Assembly (NCBI GenBank): GCA_030144725.1
Contig: JASKMD010000015.1
Location: forward strand, 3,291,425 to 3,355,424
Reading direction: 5' to 3'
Length of the DNA: 64,000 bases
DNA from: Haematococcus lacustris
Lineage: Eukaryota > Chlorophyta > Chlorophyceae > Chlamydomonadales > Haematococcaceae
Part shown: positions 49,328 through 58,274 of the stretch, piece after piece
Position numbering within the stretch: position 1 is the stretch's first letter
Layout of the letters: each line of letters starts with the position of its first letter
Position numbers and translations under genes: made by a program
Notes under the pieces: generated by a model
Database searches by the model: none
Told to the model about the DNA's origin: nothing
Seen by the model: the letters and a program-made list of their open reading frames with translations, nothing else

Positions 49328-50035
49328 ATGTTGCTCATGCATGCAGATGAGCTACGACAAGCCAAGGCGATCCACGTGCAGTTTGATGGCTGCACATGCA
49401 AAAAGCATGGCAAGGTGCTCGTCATCAGAGTGACAGCTGCTGTGGGTGCTGGTTCAGTACCACGTTCAGTAGCCGCTGGCCAGCATCAGCGCCTCACCCC
49501 CTGGCAGGAGCTGGCAGCTGGTGCTGGTGCTGCCCCTGGGCTGCCCACCCCTCCTGCTGCACCCCCCTGGCAGCAGCAGGCAGCTGGTGCTGGTGCTGCC
49601 CCTGGGCTGCCCCCCCCTCCTGCTGCACCCCCCTGGCAGCAGCAGGCAGCTGGTGCTGGTGCTGCCCCTGGGCTGCCCCCCCCTCCTGCTGCACCCCCCT
49701 GGCAGCAGCAGGCAGCTGGTGCTGGTGCTGCCCCTGGGCTGCCCACCCCTCCAGCTGAGCAGCAGGGGTCAGGGGTCAGGGCGGAGCTGGACACCAGCTC
49801 GACACGCAAGCGGAGGGCGGGCGGGAGGGACCGGACCCAACAAGTCGAGCAAGGTGACGTAGCAATGGCCTACACACCTTGTGTGGCCTCACAGAGTGGC
49901 CAGGTAGTAGGTACTACTCACGAAGCGGTCAAGCAATGCAGCAGCGTTGTATACTTCCGAGCATGGGTGGAGGGGCGTCGTTACATCGGTTTTGCGTGCC
50001 ATGTGCATTGTTTTGACTGCGGCGACTGTCCCTGA
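49328..50035 (+). CDS. Hypothetical ORF inside the hAT-like element
   Basis: A 235-codon frame: MLLMHADELRQAKAIHVQFD, GCTCKKHGKVLVIRVT, then a 22-residue repeat (PPWQQQAAGAGAAPGLPPPP), and a Cys/His-rich end (ACHVHCFDCGDCP). The non-repetitive ends are plausible protein, but no family is recognised. It may be a captured host fragment or non-coding. Confidence 0.3.
   Translation: MLLMHADELRQAKAIHVQFDGCTCKKHGKVLVIRVTAAVGAGSVPRSVAAGQHQRLTPWQELAAGAGAAPGLPTPPAAPPWQQQAAGAGAAPGLPPPPAAPPWQQQAAGAGAAPGLPPPPAAPPWQQQAAGAGAAPGLPTPPAEQQGSGVRAELDTSSTRKRRAGGRDRTQQVEQGDVAMAYTPCVASQSGQVVGTTHEAVKQCSSVVYFRAWVEGRRYIGFACHVHCFDCGDCP
49498..49756. repeat. 66-bp minisatellite, about 3.8 copies
   Basis: A unit with GGCAGCAGCAGGCAGCTGG and GCTGCCCCTGGGCTGCC, nearly identical between copies, inside the DNA transposon. 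66 is a multiple of 3, so the overlapping frame is preserved. Confidence 0.92.
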
Positions 50036-50325
50036 CTGTTTGCAGAGGCTACTGGGCCACGTCGGTCGCGGCGGTCGGTCGCGGCGAGGCCCGCATGAGC
50101 AAAACTGGCATGAATTTGAATGTCAAGATTTGAGCCGCCATAGCACTCAGCACAGGGCACAGTATTTAATGTTACAAGCTGCACCGCATAGCTGACAGAG
50201 TCCTCTATCCAGGGATGTGCGAAACCTAAATAGAAACCACGTGGCTGAGACGCGGCGTCGTTTTGATTACCAGGGGTCGGTTTCCTATCATTTCCAGCCA
50301 TTTTTTGAATGTTGGGGACACCTGA

Positions 50326-51283
50326 CTGACACTGAGCTACGTACCCTGGCAGCAAACCTGAGAAAGCTGAGCATGCGTGTTTGCACTGGGTTGGAGAGTT
50401 GCACACCATGCCCAAGGAAAGCAGTGCCCCATACCTGGCTGCCATACAGCCCTAAGGGGAGCACAAACGCTCTAATGAGGTGACACAGGGCATATGGATC
50501 ATGCAGGACCCCATACTCTCTGGCACGCTTGCACGCCTGGCGCATGGCGAGGAACATGCCAGCCCTCATATGAGTGGCAGCAAAAGCAGGGGTGGCGCTG
50601 GGGTTGAAGTGCATGCCTAAGTACTTGAACTCTCTCACCACAGGCAGGATCTCATGCTTGTACCCAATGCTAGGTGCTGCAGTCTGTGAGTTGCCATTGA
50701 AGACCATCACCTTTGACTTGCCCACATTGACTGTAAGGTGTTTCCTGTCTGCAAAGCCTTGCAGCTGGCAGACCAGCCGCTGCAGCCCGTGGGACGAGGT
50801 GCTCACCAGGGTCAGGTCATCAGCATACATGAAATGGGTGACAGGTGTGCCTTGCACTCTCACAGCATCAACAGGACCCAGGAACTCCTTACTAATGTCG
50901 TGGACATAGAGAGCAAACAAGAGTGGGCTGATGGGGCAGCCTTGCTTGACACCTTGGTCCGGAGTCACTGGGGGGGTGCGGTGGGGGCCATCTATCAGCA
51001 CATAGCTATCATCCCTATACAGACCCTCCAGGCAGGCAAGCAAGGGCTGTGGCAGCTTGACCCCAACCCGCAAGTGTTCCCACAATTGTTGTCGAGGTAT
51101 GTGGTCATAGGCCTGTTTGAAGTCAATGAAGGCAGTGAAAAGCTTGCGGTGCTTGGCATCTGCGCTAGCCTTTTGAGCATGGACAAGATGGCGCAGAATG
51201 AACATGGGTTGCATGGTGCTGCGTCCCGGGATGAACCCAAACTGCTCAGCTGGCAGCACTTTGTGTGTCATGCACCAGGCAGT
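50326..51283 (-). pseudogene. LINE reverse-transcriptase fragment
   Basis: RT motifs in order: LPAEQFGFIPGRST, FTAFIDFKQAYDHIPRQ, GVKQGCPISPLLFALYVHD, THFMYADDLTLVS (active-site YADD near 50817-50832) and FKYLGMHFNP. The frame is intact but truncated at both ends by younger insertions: the hAT-like element on one side and the chromovirus at 51284 on the other. Confidence 0.85.
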
Positions 51284-51583
51284 TGTAAGGGCGCGCTCCG
51301 CGTAGTCCCTTAGTGTCGTCTGGGCTGTCGCGGTTAACCCGAGGCAGCTACAGGATAATCGGTCACACCGCATTAGTGTGAGTTGGCAGGTAAAGCCTAG
51401 CAGCGTAAGCTGTGAGGACAGCTGGTTCGATTCCAGGGGGCCCCGTTCTAAGCCCTAGCCTTCTCACGGTAATGCCTTGTGGCCGACCCTTTCAGTACCC
51501 GCACTTCGGTGCCCTCGCGGCCGGCTCAGTGTTACACATGGTTCAAACGGTCCAGCGTCGCCTTTATAAGGCTGCACGTTACA
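51284..51583 (+). repeat. 5' LTR
   Basis: 300 bp, TG...CA ends. Contains a perfect Pol III B-box-like string GGTTCGATTCC at 51424-51434 and a TTTATAA box at 51563-51569, only 14 bases from the LTR end. Confidence 0.96.
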
Positions 51584-51604
51584 AGTGGTTTCCGACCGAT
51601 AAGC
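51584..51604 (+). promoter_or_regulatory. Putative primer-binding site
   Basis: Begins two bases after the LTR with TGGTTTCCGACCG (51586), complementary in form to a tRNA 3' end finishing CCA. The tRNA identity was not determined. Confidence 0.5.
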
Positions 51605-51635
51605 CAGTTAACACCCGGCCTCGATTATATCGAGA

Positions 51636-53741
51636 ATGGGTCGAACTTCCCGAATTGAATACACAATCACCCCGGAGGATGAGGCTCTCGCTAGGCTCTA
51701 TAGGTTGCGACCAGCTAGGCGTGGGCCTACTGTTGCACCTACCCCCGAGGCAGTTGCTGCCCGGGAAGCAGCGGATGCTGCAAGGCTTGTCAGTCCTCGC
51801 GACGCAGCCATAGCTCGGCTCCCTGCCAATATTGACCCGGCTTCGCCCGCGGCCATCGAACTGATAAACCTCCTAGAAGAGCAGGCTTGGCCTGAGGCCC
51901 ACACTGAGTACCCTGTGTACCTTCACGGTCGCTCGGTCACTGAACATGAGGCTATGCTTGAGGCCTCGCTCCAGCGGATGGTTGCCCGCAATGCTGCTGC
52001 TGATGCTCCTCTCGTTGAGGAGGGTCAGCTGGAGGACGACGACGAGGAGGAGGAGCTTGACGAGCGCGACACGGCCATTCAGGAGCTCCACGCCTCTCTT
52101 CAGGCTCGCGAGGACGTCCTGGTCGCTGTACAAGCTCGGCTCACTGCCCTCGAGGCTAGCCAAGCCGCTGTCAATGCTGGGGTAAGTCCTGCTGTCGGTC
52201 TTAGCTCCGCGGCCCCAGTCAGGTCTCCTCCGCCCCATGGGCTTGCAGCCGGACAGCATCGCAATACAGTAGCGAACCTGTTTAGTGCTGGTCGATTCTC
52301 TTCTGGACAGCCTGCTGGTGCTGTCGCACCCCAGTCTGCTGCTCCGCAGGAAAACGACCCCTCAGCTGCAGGTGGGTCTACAGGTCCCCTTCACCCTGCT
52401 GCAGGACATGTAGGTAATGGCAGCTCTGTTGTTCAGCCTGCTGTCCAGCCTGCTGTGCACAATGCTACACACACTGCTGTTGCTGCATCTGCTGCACGTG
52501 CTGCATACACTGCTGCACAAGCCACAGTAGCCCAGGGTGCTCCTGCCTCTGGCAGGGCTCCAGTGGGGCAGAGCCCTAACAGGCCTGTCACCAGGGCAGC
52601 AGCATCCATTGCTGCAATCCGCCAGAAGTATGCTGGGTTGTCTGGTGGTTCTGCCCCAGCCCCACTTGCTGCTGTGCCTCAGGCACCTGACACTGTGGTG
52701 CACTCCCACAGGGGTTTGCCCCCTGTTGAGCGTTGGTCTGACAACAGCCTTGCTCAGGGAAAACGTGCTGTCACCTTTCTTGAGGATCTTGAGGTGCACT
52801 GTGTTAATAATAACCTTGATCCTGCCCTTGCACTGCCATCCTTCTTGTCAGGCAAAGCTAGGGAGGTCTGGTTCAAGTCCATCAGGGATGCCTATGCCTT
52901 GACACATGCTGGCTATCCTCCATGGGACTATCTGTGCAAGCAGTTCATTGAGATGGTAGGGGAGGATCTTGTCACCGATCTTGACCAGGCTCATGACAAG
53001 CTTATGAACTTTGAGCTGCTGCGCATGTCCTCAGGTGTCACCCTGCAGGCCTACATCACTGAGTTTCGCAACACCATCACTATGTGTGGTGCTGGTTGCA
53101 TGAACCGTGCTCTGACTGTGGCTACCTTCCAGAGGGGTCTCACCCCTCAGCTGCGTGGTGCTGTAGCCAAGGACCTCAGGTCACTGCCTCACCCCACCCT
53201 TGAGGATGCTGTGTCTGCTGCCATTGACAACCACAAGGCTAATGTTGCCTCTGCTGGTGCCAATGTCACTCCCAGCAAACGTGGTGCTGGTCATGCTGCT
53301 GCTGTGCGCCCACAGATCTCTGCCATCCGGGCAGCTGTCACCCCTGTCTCCGCCTACCGCTCCGGCCGTACCGGCGGCGCTGGTGGCGCCGGGACTTCAC
53401 GCTCCCACGGCGCTGCGGCTCCGCCGCCCGCCCCAGTCATCTGGTGCTTCCACTGTGGTGTGACCGGTCATAAGACCCCGGACTGCCCCGACGGTCACCT
53501 GACCCAGGAGGAAGCTATGCGCAAAAACGGCAACATTGGTATGTTCCTGGCTCTGCAAGCCGCCAATGAGAAGCTGAGGTCAGCTCCAGGCAACAAGCGC
53601 CCGCGCCCACCACCTCCTGGTGACAACGGTGGCTCTGCCCCGGGTCCCAACCAGAACCGCAATGGCCCTGGTGGCCGCGGAGGCCGTTCCGGCAAGGGCG
53701 GTGCTGGTCGCAATGGCGGCCGTGGTGCCGGTCAGCGCTAG
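51636..53741 (+). CDS. gag: Chromovirus Gag polyprotein
   Basis: 701 codons from ATG 51636. An acidic coiled coil follows residue 130 (EEELDERDTAIQELHASLQA), then an Ala/Pro-rich linker, a retrotransposon capsid domain (FLEDLEVHCVNNNLDPALAL, SGKAREVWFKSI, LQAYITEFRNTI, FQRGLTPQLRGAV) and a CCHC zinc knuckle WCFHCGVTGHKTPDCP (about 53441-53488), then an Arg/Gly-rich tail. It forms the virus-like particle and binds element RNA. It ends at TAG 53739-53741 in the same frame as pol, so the stop is either a readthrough site or a recent nonsense change. Confidence 0.93.
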   Translation: MGRTSRIEYTITPEDEALARLYRLRPARRGPTVAPTPEAVAAREAADAARLVSPRDAAIARLPANIDPASPAAIELINLLEEQAWPEAHTEYPVYLHGRSVTEHEAMLEASLQRMVARNAAADAPLVEEGQLEDDDEEEELDERDTAIQELHASLQAREDVLVAVQARLTALEASQAAVNAGVSPAVGLSSAAPVRSPPPHGLAAGQHRNTVANLFSAGRFSSGQPAGAVAPQSAAPQENDPSAAGGSTGPLHPAAGHVGNGSSVVQPAVQPAVHNATHTAVAASAARAAYTAAQATVAQGAPASGRAPVGQSPNRPVTRAAASIAAIRQKYAGLSGGSAPAPLAAVPQAPDTVVHSHRGLPPVERWSDNSLAQGKRAVTFLEDLEVHCVNNNLDPALALPSFLSGKAREVWFKSIRDAYALTHAGYPPWDYLCKQFIEMVGEDLVTDLDQAHDKLMNFELLRMSSGVTLQAYITEFRNTITMCGAGCMNRALTVATFQRGLTPQLRGAVAKDLRSLPHPTLEDAVSAAIDNHKANVASAGANVTPSKRGAGHAAAVRPQISAIRAAVTPVSAYRSGRTGGAGGAGTSRSHGAAAPPPAPVIWCFHCGVTGHKTPDCPDGHLTQEEAMRKNGNIGMFLALQAANEKLRSAPGNKRPRPPPPGDNGGSAPGPNQNRNGPGGRGGRSGKGGAGRNGGRGAGQR

Positions 53742-56700
53742 GGTGTTGCCCTGTCAGGTAGCCAGACCTGTACTGTGGTACCCACGTGTTCTGCTGCTGA
53801 TGAACTTAAGACTGTACTCTGTGGTACTGCTCAAGAGGAAGGATCACTGCATTTCCTGTTTGCTGGCACTGTCAATGGGCATCAGGCACACTTCTTGTGT
53901 GATACTGGTGCCACACACTCCTTTGTCAGCACTGCCTTTGCTCTGAAGCATGCACTGCCACTGGAGTCTCTCCCCTCAGCACAAAAGTGGTCACTGGCTG
54001 ACAACACCACTCTGTCCTGCAAGCAGTTTGCCACTGTGGACTTATGTCTGCCTGGCCACTGTGCCACATGCAAGCTGACAGTCATGCCTAGCTTTGTGCA
54101 GGGTTATGATGTGCTTCTGGGTGATGACTGGCTGTTTGCCAACAAGGCTATCCTTTCTTATGAGGGTAAAACCCTTTCTCTTTCTGCTGCTGGCAAGACT
54201 GCTGTGACTCTGCCGTGTCCTGCTGTGGCAGCCCCTAAGTATGTTGGGCAATGTTCTGCTGTAAGACCAACCCCTGCATTCTTAATCAATGCTCTCAAAG
54301 CCAAACCTGAGTTAATCTCAGCTACCCAGGCGTCCAGGTGGCTCCTTAAAGGAGGCCGTGCTGTGGTGGCTTTAGTCATGACTGAAGGCTCAGCCTCTGC
54401 CAGTCCTGGTACCCCCAGTGACAATGACAACCAGCACATACCTGCAGCTATCAAAGCTGAGCTGCAAACCCTACTCGATGAGTACAGTGATGTGTTTAAA
54501 CCACTCACTGATACCCCTCCTGAACGTCCTGTGGGTCATACCATACCCCTGGTCCCTGACGCCCGTCCACCTGTGACCCCCATGTACCGCCTCAGTAAAC
54601 CTGAGCAAGAGGAACTCAAGAGACAGATCCAGGACTACCTCAGCAAAGGTATGATTGAGCCCAGCTCCTCCCCCTATGCTGCACCCATCCTGTTTGTGCA
54701 GAAGAAGTCAGGTGAGCTACGTATGTGCATTGACTACCGTCAGCTCAACAAGCTCACACTACGTGACCAGTACCCCCTGCCCAGGATTGATGATCTGTTT
54801 GACAGGTTGTCAGGGTGTTCTGTCTTCTCCTCCCTGGACCTCCAGGCTGGTTACCACCAGATCAGGATCACTCCTGAGGACGTCCCCAAAACGGCCTTCA
54901 GGACCCCTGAAGGTCACTTCCAATTCAAGGTGCTGTCTTTTGGCCTGACCAATGCCCCTGCCACCTTCCAGCGTGTCATGAATGATGCTTTTGCACCTGT
55001 CCTGGGCAAGTGTGCACTAGTGTATCTAGATGACATACTGGTCATGTCTAAGTCTCTACCTGAGCACCTGCAGCACCTACGCCTTGTCTTTGACCTGCTG
55101 CGTAAAAACAAACTGTATGCCAAGATGTCCAAATGTGAGTTCATGCAGCTCACCCTCAGGTTTCTTGGGCATGTGATCTCAGCTGGTGCCATCTCTGTGG
55201 ACCCTGATAAGGTGAGGGCCATTGTTGACTGGCCTGTCCCTTCGTCCCTGACCCAGCTGCAGTCCTTCCTGGGTGCTGCCAACTTTGTTCGCAAGTTTGT
55301 GCATAACTTCAGTGCCATCTCAGCACCCCTGACTGATCTGTGTGGCAAGCTCAGTGCCACATTCCCATGGCACTCCTGGCCTGACCATGAACGTCTTGCC
55401 TTCTATGAGCTCAAAGCTGCTGTGGCTAACGTGCCTATGCTGCGCCTGCCAGATCACACCCAACCCTTCCAGGTGTACTGTGATGCCTCACTCCAAGGAG
55501 TAGGTGCAGTCCTGATGCAGGATGGGTACCCCCTTGCCTATCTGAGCAAGAAGTTGTCCTCTGCTGAGGTCAACTACACCACAGGTGAGCAAGAGATGCT
55601 TGCTCTTGTCACCGCATGCAAAGAATGGCGTTGCTACCTTGAAGGTGTGCCATTCACTCTGTTCACCGACCATAAGCCTTTGATTTCACTGCCTACACAG
55701 AAGAATCTGTCTAGGCGTCAGGCTAGGTGGATGGAGCTGCTGTCTAGGTTTGACTTTAAGCTGGAGTATATTCCTGGCCCTGTCAACCCAGCAGATCCTT
55801 TATCCCGGTTAATCACTGGCCCCCAGGAAGGTGCCACTGTGTGTGCAATGCTCACCAGACGGCAGGCCAAACTTTCCTGTGGGGGGGAGGGAGCTAGTGG
55901 TGCTCGAGCCCTTGAGGCCAATGCCCCTGCTGCCGTCACTGCGAAATCCTCCTTAACTCCAGAGATTACTGAAAATACTGCTGATACAAGCCATAACAGG
56001 GACCTCGTTCCCCTGGTCACCTGTACATCTGACACCTCAGTGCACTATCCTGCGGCTCCTGCCCATCCTCTGGGTTTGTCTGATCAACTCATCCAAGGAT
56101 ACCGGCTTGACCCTGCGTTTAATGCTGAAGCTGATCTGTCCAGCATGTACCAGGACACACATGGCCTATGGCGGCTCACTGGTAAGGATAAGGTAGTGGT
56201 CCCCAATGACTCTGAGCTGCGCAACCACATCTTGCACGAGATGCATGATGCAGTCTATTCAGGTCATGTGGGTATCAGCAAAACCCTGGAACGTGTGTCA
56301 CGTGTGTTTTGGTGGAACACAATGCGTGCTGACGTCAGGTACTATGTGTCCACATGTGATGCCTGTCAACGTGACAAGGCGTCTACTCTCAAGCCAGGTG
56401 GCCTACTCAACCCGTTGTCTATACCTGACTACCGCTGGGAGTCTGTGTCCATGGACTTCATTACCAAGCTACCCTCTGGGTCACATGGGTATGATGCTAT
56501 CTGTGTCTTTGTGGACAGGCTCAGCAAGATGGTTCACTTTGTGCCATGCCGTGAGGATCTGAAGGCACGCCGTTTTGCACAACTGTTCATTGACCATGTG
56601 TACAAACTGCATGGCATGCCTGCTGAGCTGATCTCTGACCGGGGCTCACTGTTCACAAGTGTGTTCTGGCGTGAGGTCATGAGGCGCTGTGGCTCTAAGC

Positions 56701-57500
56701 CTGCCCTCTCATCATCTTATCATCCACAGTCTGATGGCCAGACAGAGAGGTATAACCGTGTGTTAGAGGAAATGCTCAGGCATTACATCTCACCTACTCA
56801 ATCTGACTGGCCTGACTACTTAGCCTTGGCTGAGTTTGCTGTCAACAACTCGTGGCAGGAGTCCATCCAGTCCACCCCCTTCCTGGTCAACACAGGTCAG
56901 TCCCCTGTGACTGTTGGCCTACGTGATCTGCCTTATGGGGGCCGTTGTCCCTCTGCTCATGCCTTTACCCGCTGGTGGCAGGATGCTGTTGCCAATGCCA
57001 GGAAGTGCATGGCTGCAGCCCAATCCCGTCAGGCTGCCTATGCCAACAAGGCTAGGCGTGACGTTGAGTACAAGGTGGGCCAGAAGGTGTTGCTCAGCAC
57101 CAAGAACCTCAAGCTTCAGCCTGGGAAGGCTCGTAAGCTCATACCTAGGTATGTGGGTCCCTTTGAGATCCTGCTGCTGGTTGGTGCAGTAGCTGTCAAG
57201 CTAGACCTGCCTGCCAGCATGAGCCGTCTGCACCCTGTCTTCCATGTGTCACTCATCAAGCCTTACACTGGCACTGATGTGGGCTTCATGCCACCTCCTG
57301 TGACATGGATGGATGAGACCCCTGTGTACTATGTTGAGCGTTTGCTTGACCACAAGGGTGTGAAAGACAACAAGGCCAGTTTCTACCTGGTGCAGTGGGA
57401 GGGCTATGACTCCACTCACAACACCTGGGAGCCCAGGTCCAACCTGACTGACTGTGACAAGGTCTTGGCTGAATACAATGCTATCCATCATCTTAAGTAA
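53742..57500 (+). CDS. pol: Chromovirus Pol polyprotein (PR-RT-RH-IN-chromodomain)
   Basis: Open from the codon after the gag UAG to TAA 57498. Aspartic protease FLCDTGATHSFVS (53901). RT with LNKLTLRDQYPLPRIDDLFD, GYHQIRI, FGLTNAPATFQRVM and YLDD at 55023. RNase H YCDASLQGVGAVL (55475), TGEQEMLALV and FTDHKPL. Integrase zinc HHCC module (HVGISK...CDACQRDK), then DDE residues in SMDFITKLP (56448), SDRGSLF (56635) and QTERYNRVLEE (56740). A C-terminal chromodomain YYVERLLDHKG...YLVQWEGYDSTHNTWEP (57325-57480), which in chromoviruses guides integration to marked chromatin. No internal stop or frameshift. There is no separate ATG positioned for independent initiation near the start, which favours expression as a Gag-Pol fusion. 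Confidence 0.95.
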   Translation, partial: GVALSGSQTCTVVPTCSAADELKTVLCGTAQEEGSLHFLFAGTVNGHQAHFLCDTGATHSFVSTAFALKHALPLESLPSAQKWSLADNTTLSCKQFATVDLCLPGHCATCKLTVMPSFVQGYDVLLGDDWLFANKAILSYEGKTLSLSAAGKTAVTLPCPAVAAPKYVGQCSAVRPTPAFLINALKAKPELISATQASRWLLKGGRAVVALVMTEGSASASPGTPSDNDNQHIPAAIKAELQTLLDEYSDVFKPLTDTPPERPVGHTIPLVPDARPPVTPMYRLSKPEQEELKRQIQDYLSKGMIEPSSSPYAAPILFVQKKSGELRMCIDYRQLNKLTLRDQYPLPRIDDLFDRLSGCSVFSSLDLQAGYHQIRITPEDVPKTAFRTPEGHFQFKVLSFGLTNAPATFQRVMNDAFAPVLGKCALVYLDDILVMSKSLPEHLQHLRLVFDLLRKNKLYAKMSKCEFMQLTLRFLGHVISAGAISVDPDKVRAIVDWPVPSSLTQLQSFLGAANFVRKFVHNFSAISAPLTDLCGKLSATFPWHSWPDHERLAFYELKAAVANVPMLRLPDHTQPFQVYCDASLQGVGAVLMQDGYPLAYLSKKLSSAEVNYTTGEQEMLALVTACKEWRCYLEGVPFTLFTDHKPLISLPTQKNLSRRQARWMELLSRFDFKLEYIPGPVNPADPLSRLITGPQEGATVCAMLTRRQAKLSCGGEGASGARALEANAPAAVTAKSSLTPEITENTADTSHNRDLVPLVTCTSDTSVHYPAAPAHPLGLSDQLIQGYRLDPAFNAEADLSSMYQDTHGLWRLTGKDKVVVPNDSELRNHILHEMHDAVYSGHVGISKTLERVSRVFWWNTMRADVRYYVSTCDACQRDKASTLKPGGLLNPLSIPDYRWESVSMDFITKLPSGSHGYDAICVFVDRLSKMVHFVPCREDLKARRFAQLFIDHVYKLHGMPAELISDRGSLFTSVFWREVMRRCGSKPALSSSYHPQSDGQTERYNRVLEEMLRHYISPTQSDWPDYLALAEFAVNNSWQESIQSTPFLVNTGQSPVTVGLRDLPYGGRCPSAHAFTRWWQDAVANARKCMAAAQSRQAAYANKARRDVEYKVGQKVLLSTKNLKLQPGKARKLIPRYVGPFEILLLVGAVAVKLDLPASMSRLHPVFHVSLIKPYTGTDVGFMPPPVTWMDETPVYYVERLLDHKGVKDNKASFYLVQWEGYDSTHNTWEPRSNLTDCDKVLAEYNAIHHLK

Positions 57501-57720
57501 GTCTCCTGCATGCATGCTGCCGCGCTGCTGCACTGAGGCACTCTCTTCTCTGTGCTTACAAAGCCTATGGTTATATGTTACAATTCCCCTATTACAGTTG
57601 GTCTCTGACCACACCCAGCTTTGACCTGGCTCTACCTTCATGGTACCCAGTAGCTAACCAAGTGAGACCTAGGTCTTGCGAGTCTCGGGTTTAACCTGAG
57701 GCGGAACGAGGCATCCCCTT

Positions 57721-57732
57721 GGGGGGGAGGAA
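57721..57732 (+). promoter_or_regulatory. Polypurine tract
   Basis: GGGGGGGAGGAA directly before the 3' LTR, the expected plus-strand primer for reverse transcription. Confidence 0.85.
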
Positions 57733-58032
57733 TGTAAGGGCGCGCTCCGCGTAGTCCCTTAGTGTCGTCTGGGCTGTCGCGGTTAACCCGAGGCAGCTAC
57801 AGGATAATCGGTCACACCGCATTAGTGTGAGTTGGCAGGTAAAGCCTAGCAGCGTAAGCTGTGAGGACAGCTGGTTCGATTCCAGGGGGCCCCGTTCTAA
57901 GCCCTAGCCTTCTCACGGTAGTGCCTTGTGGCCGACCCTTTCAGTACCCGCACTTCGGTGCCCTCGCGGCCGGCTCAGTGTTACACATGGTTCAAACGGT
58001 CCAGCGTCGCCTTTATAAGGCTGCACGTTACA
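57733..58032 (+). repeat. 3' LTR
   Basis: 300 bp, identical to the 5' LTR except G for A at 57921; the B-box-like string is at 57873-57883. Confidence 0.96.
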
Positions 58033-58140
58033 GCAGTCAGCACGTGCCGCAAGACGTTAGCATACAGGCGGTACAACACACTACTCACAGCAAGCATTCT
58101 GTACTCACTCGTAGAAAAGATCGCACTATAAGTGCCACCT
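58033..58140 (-). pseudogene. LINE fragment upstream of the RT block
   Basis: Minus-strand reading gives EYRMLAVSSVLYRLYANVLR and HVLTA, which runs in frame into WCMTHKVLPAEQFGF of the 51283 fragment when the retrotransposon and one copy of its 5-bp target duplication are removed. Upstream of about 58140 LINE similarity stops, so the copy is 5'-truncated or cut by the next element. Confidence 0.7.
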
Positions 58141-58274
58141 AAGGGTACTTTTTTTTTTGATGGAAGTCTTCAGTTTCCCATTGGCAAGCCAACGCACTTG
58201 AAAAAAAAAATCAACTCCAAGTGGCTGGCGAGATTTGAGCGTTGGCCTGTCGTGCCGTTTTGAGAGGCAACCAG
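58141..58274. other. Segment between LINE remnant and foldback arm
   Basis: Contains TACTTTTTTTTTTGATGG and, 60 bases on, CTTGAAAAAAAAAATCAAC, an imperfect hairpin of A/T runs with GC-rich stems. It may be the outer end of the following element or a separate small insertion; the boundary was not resolved. Confidence 0.4.

Larger units (their letters stand above)
48509..50325. mobile_element. 1817-bp hAT-like DNA transposon inserted in the LINE
   Basis: Flanked by a perfect 8-bp duplication CTGACACT (48501-48508 and 50326-50333). The ends are CGGGAGTCCCCAACAT and, inverted, CAGGTGTCCCCAACAT, 14 of 16 identical. An 8-bp duplication with short imperfect terminal repeats fits the hAT superfamily. 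No transposase was recognised, so it is probably non-autonomous. The interior holds a plus-strand frame (49328-50035) and a minisatellite. Confidence 0.72.
51284..58032 (+). mobile_element. Complete Ty3/gypsy chromovirus (6749 bp)
   Basis: Two 300-bp LTRs, a perfect 5-bp target duplication GCAGT (51279-51283 and 58033-58037), a primer-binding-like site after the 5' LTR, gag with a zinc knuckle, pol in the order protease, RT, RNase H, integrase, chromodomain, and a polypurine tract before the 3' LTR. The LTRs differ only at 51472 (A) versus 57921 (G), so insertion is recent. It lies within an older LINE and is oriented opposite to it. Confidence 0.95.

Noticed and set aside
51393..51450. tRNA gene in the LTR
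   Set aside because: The B box and T-stem fit, but no acceptor stem pairing, A box or anticodon arm could be drawn.
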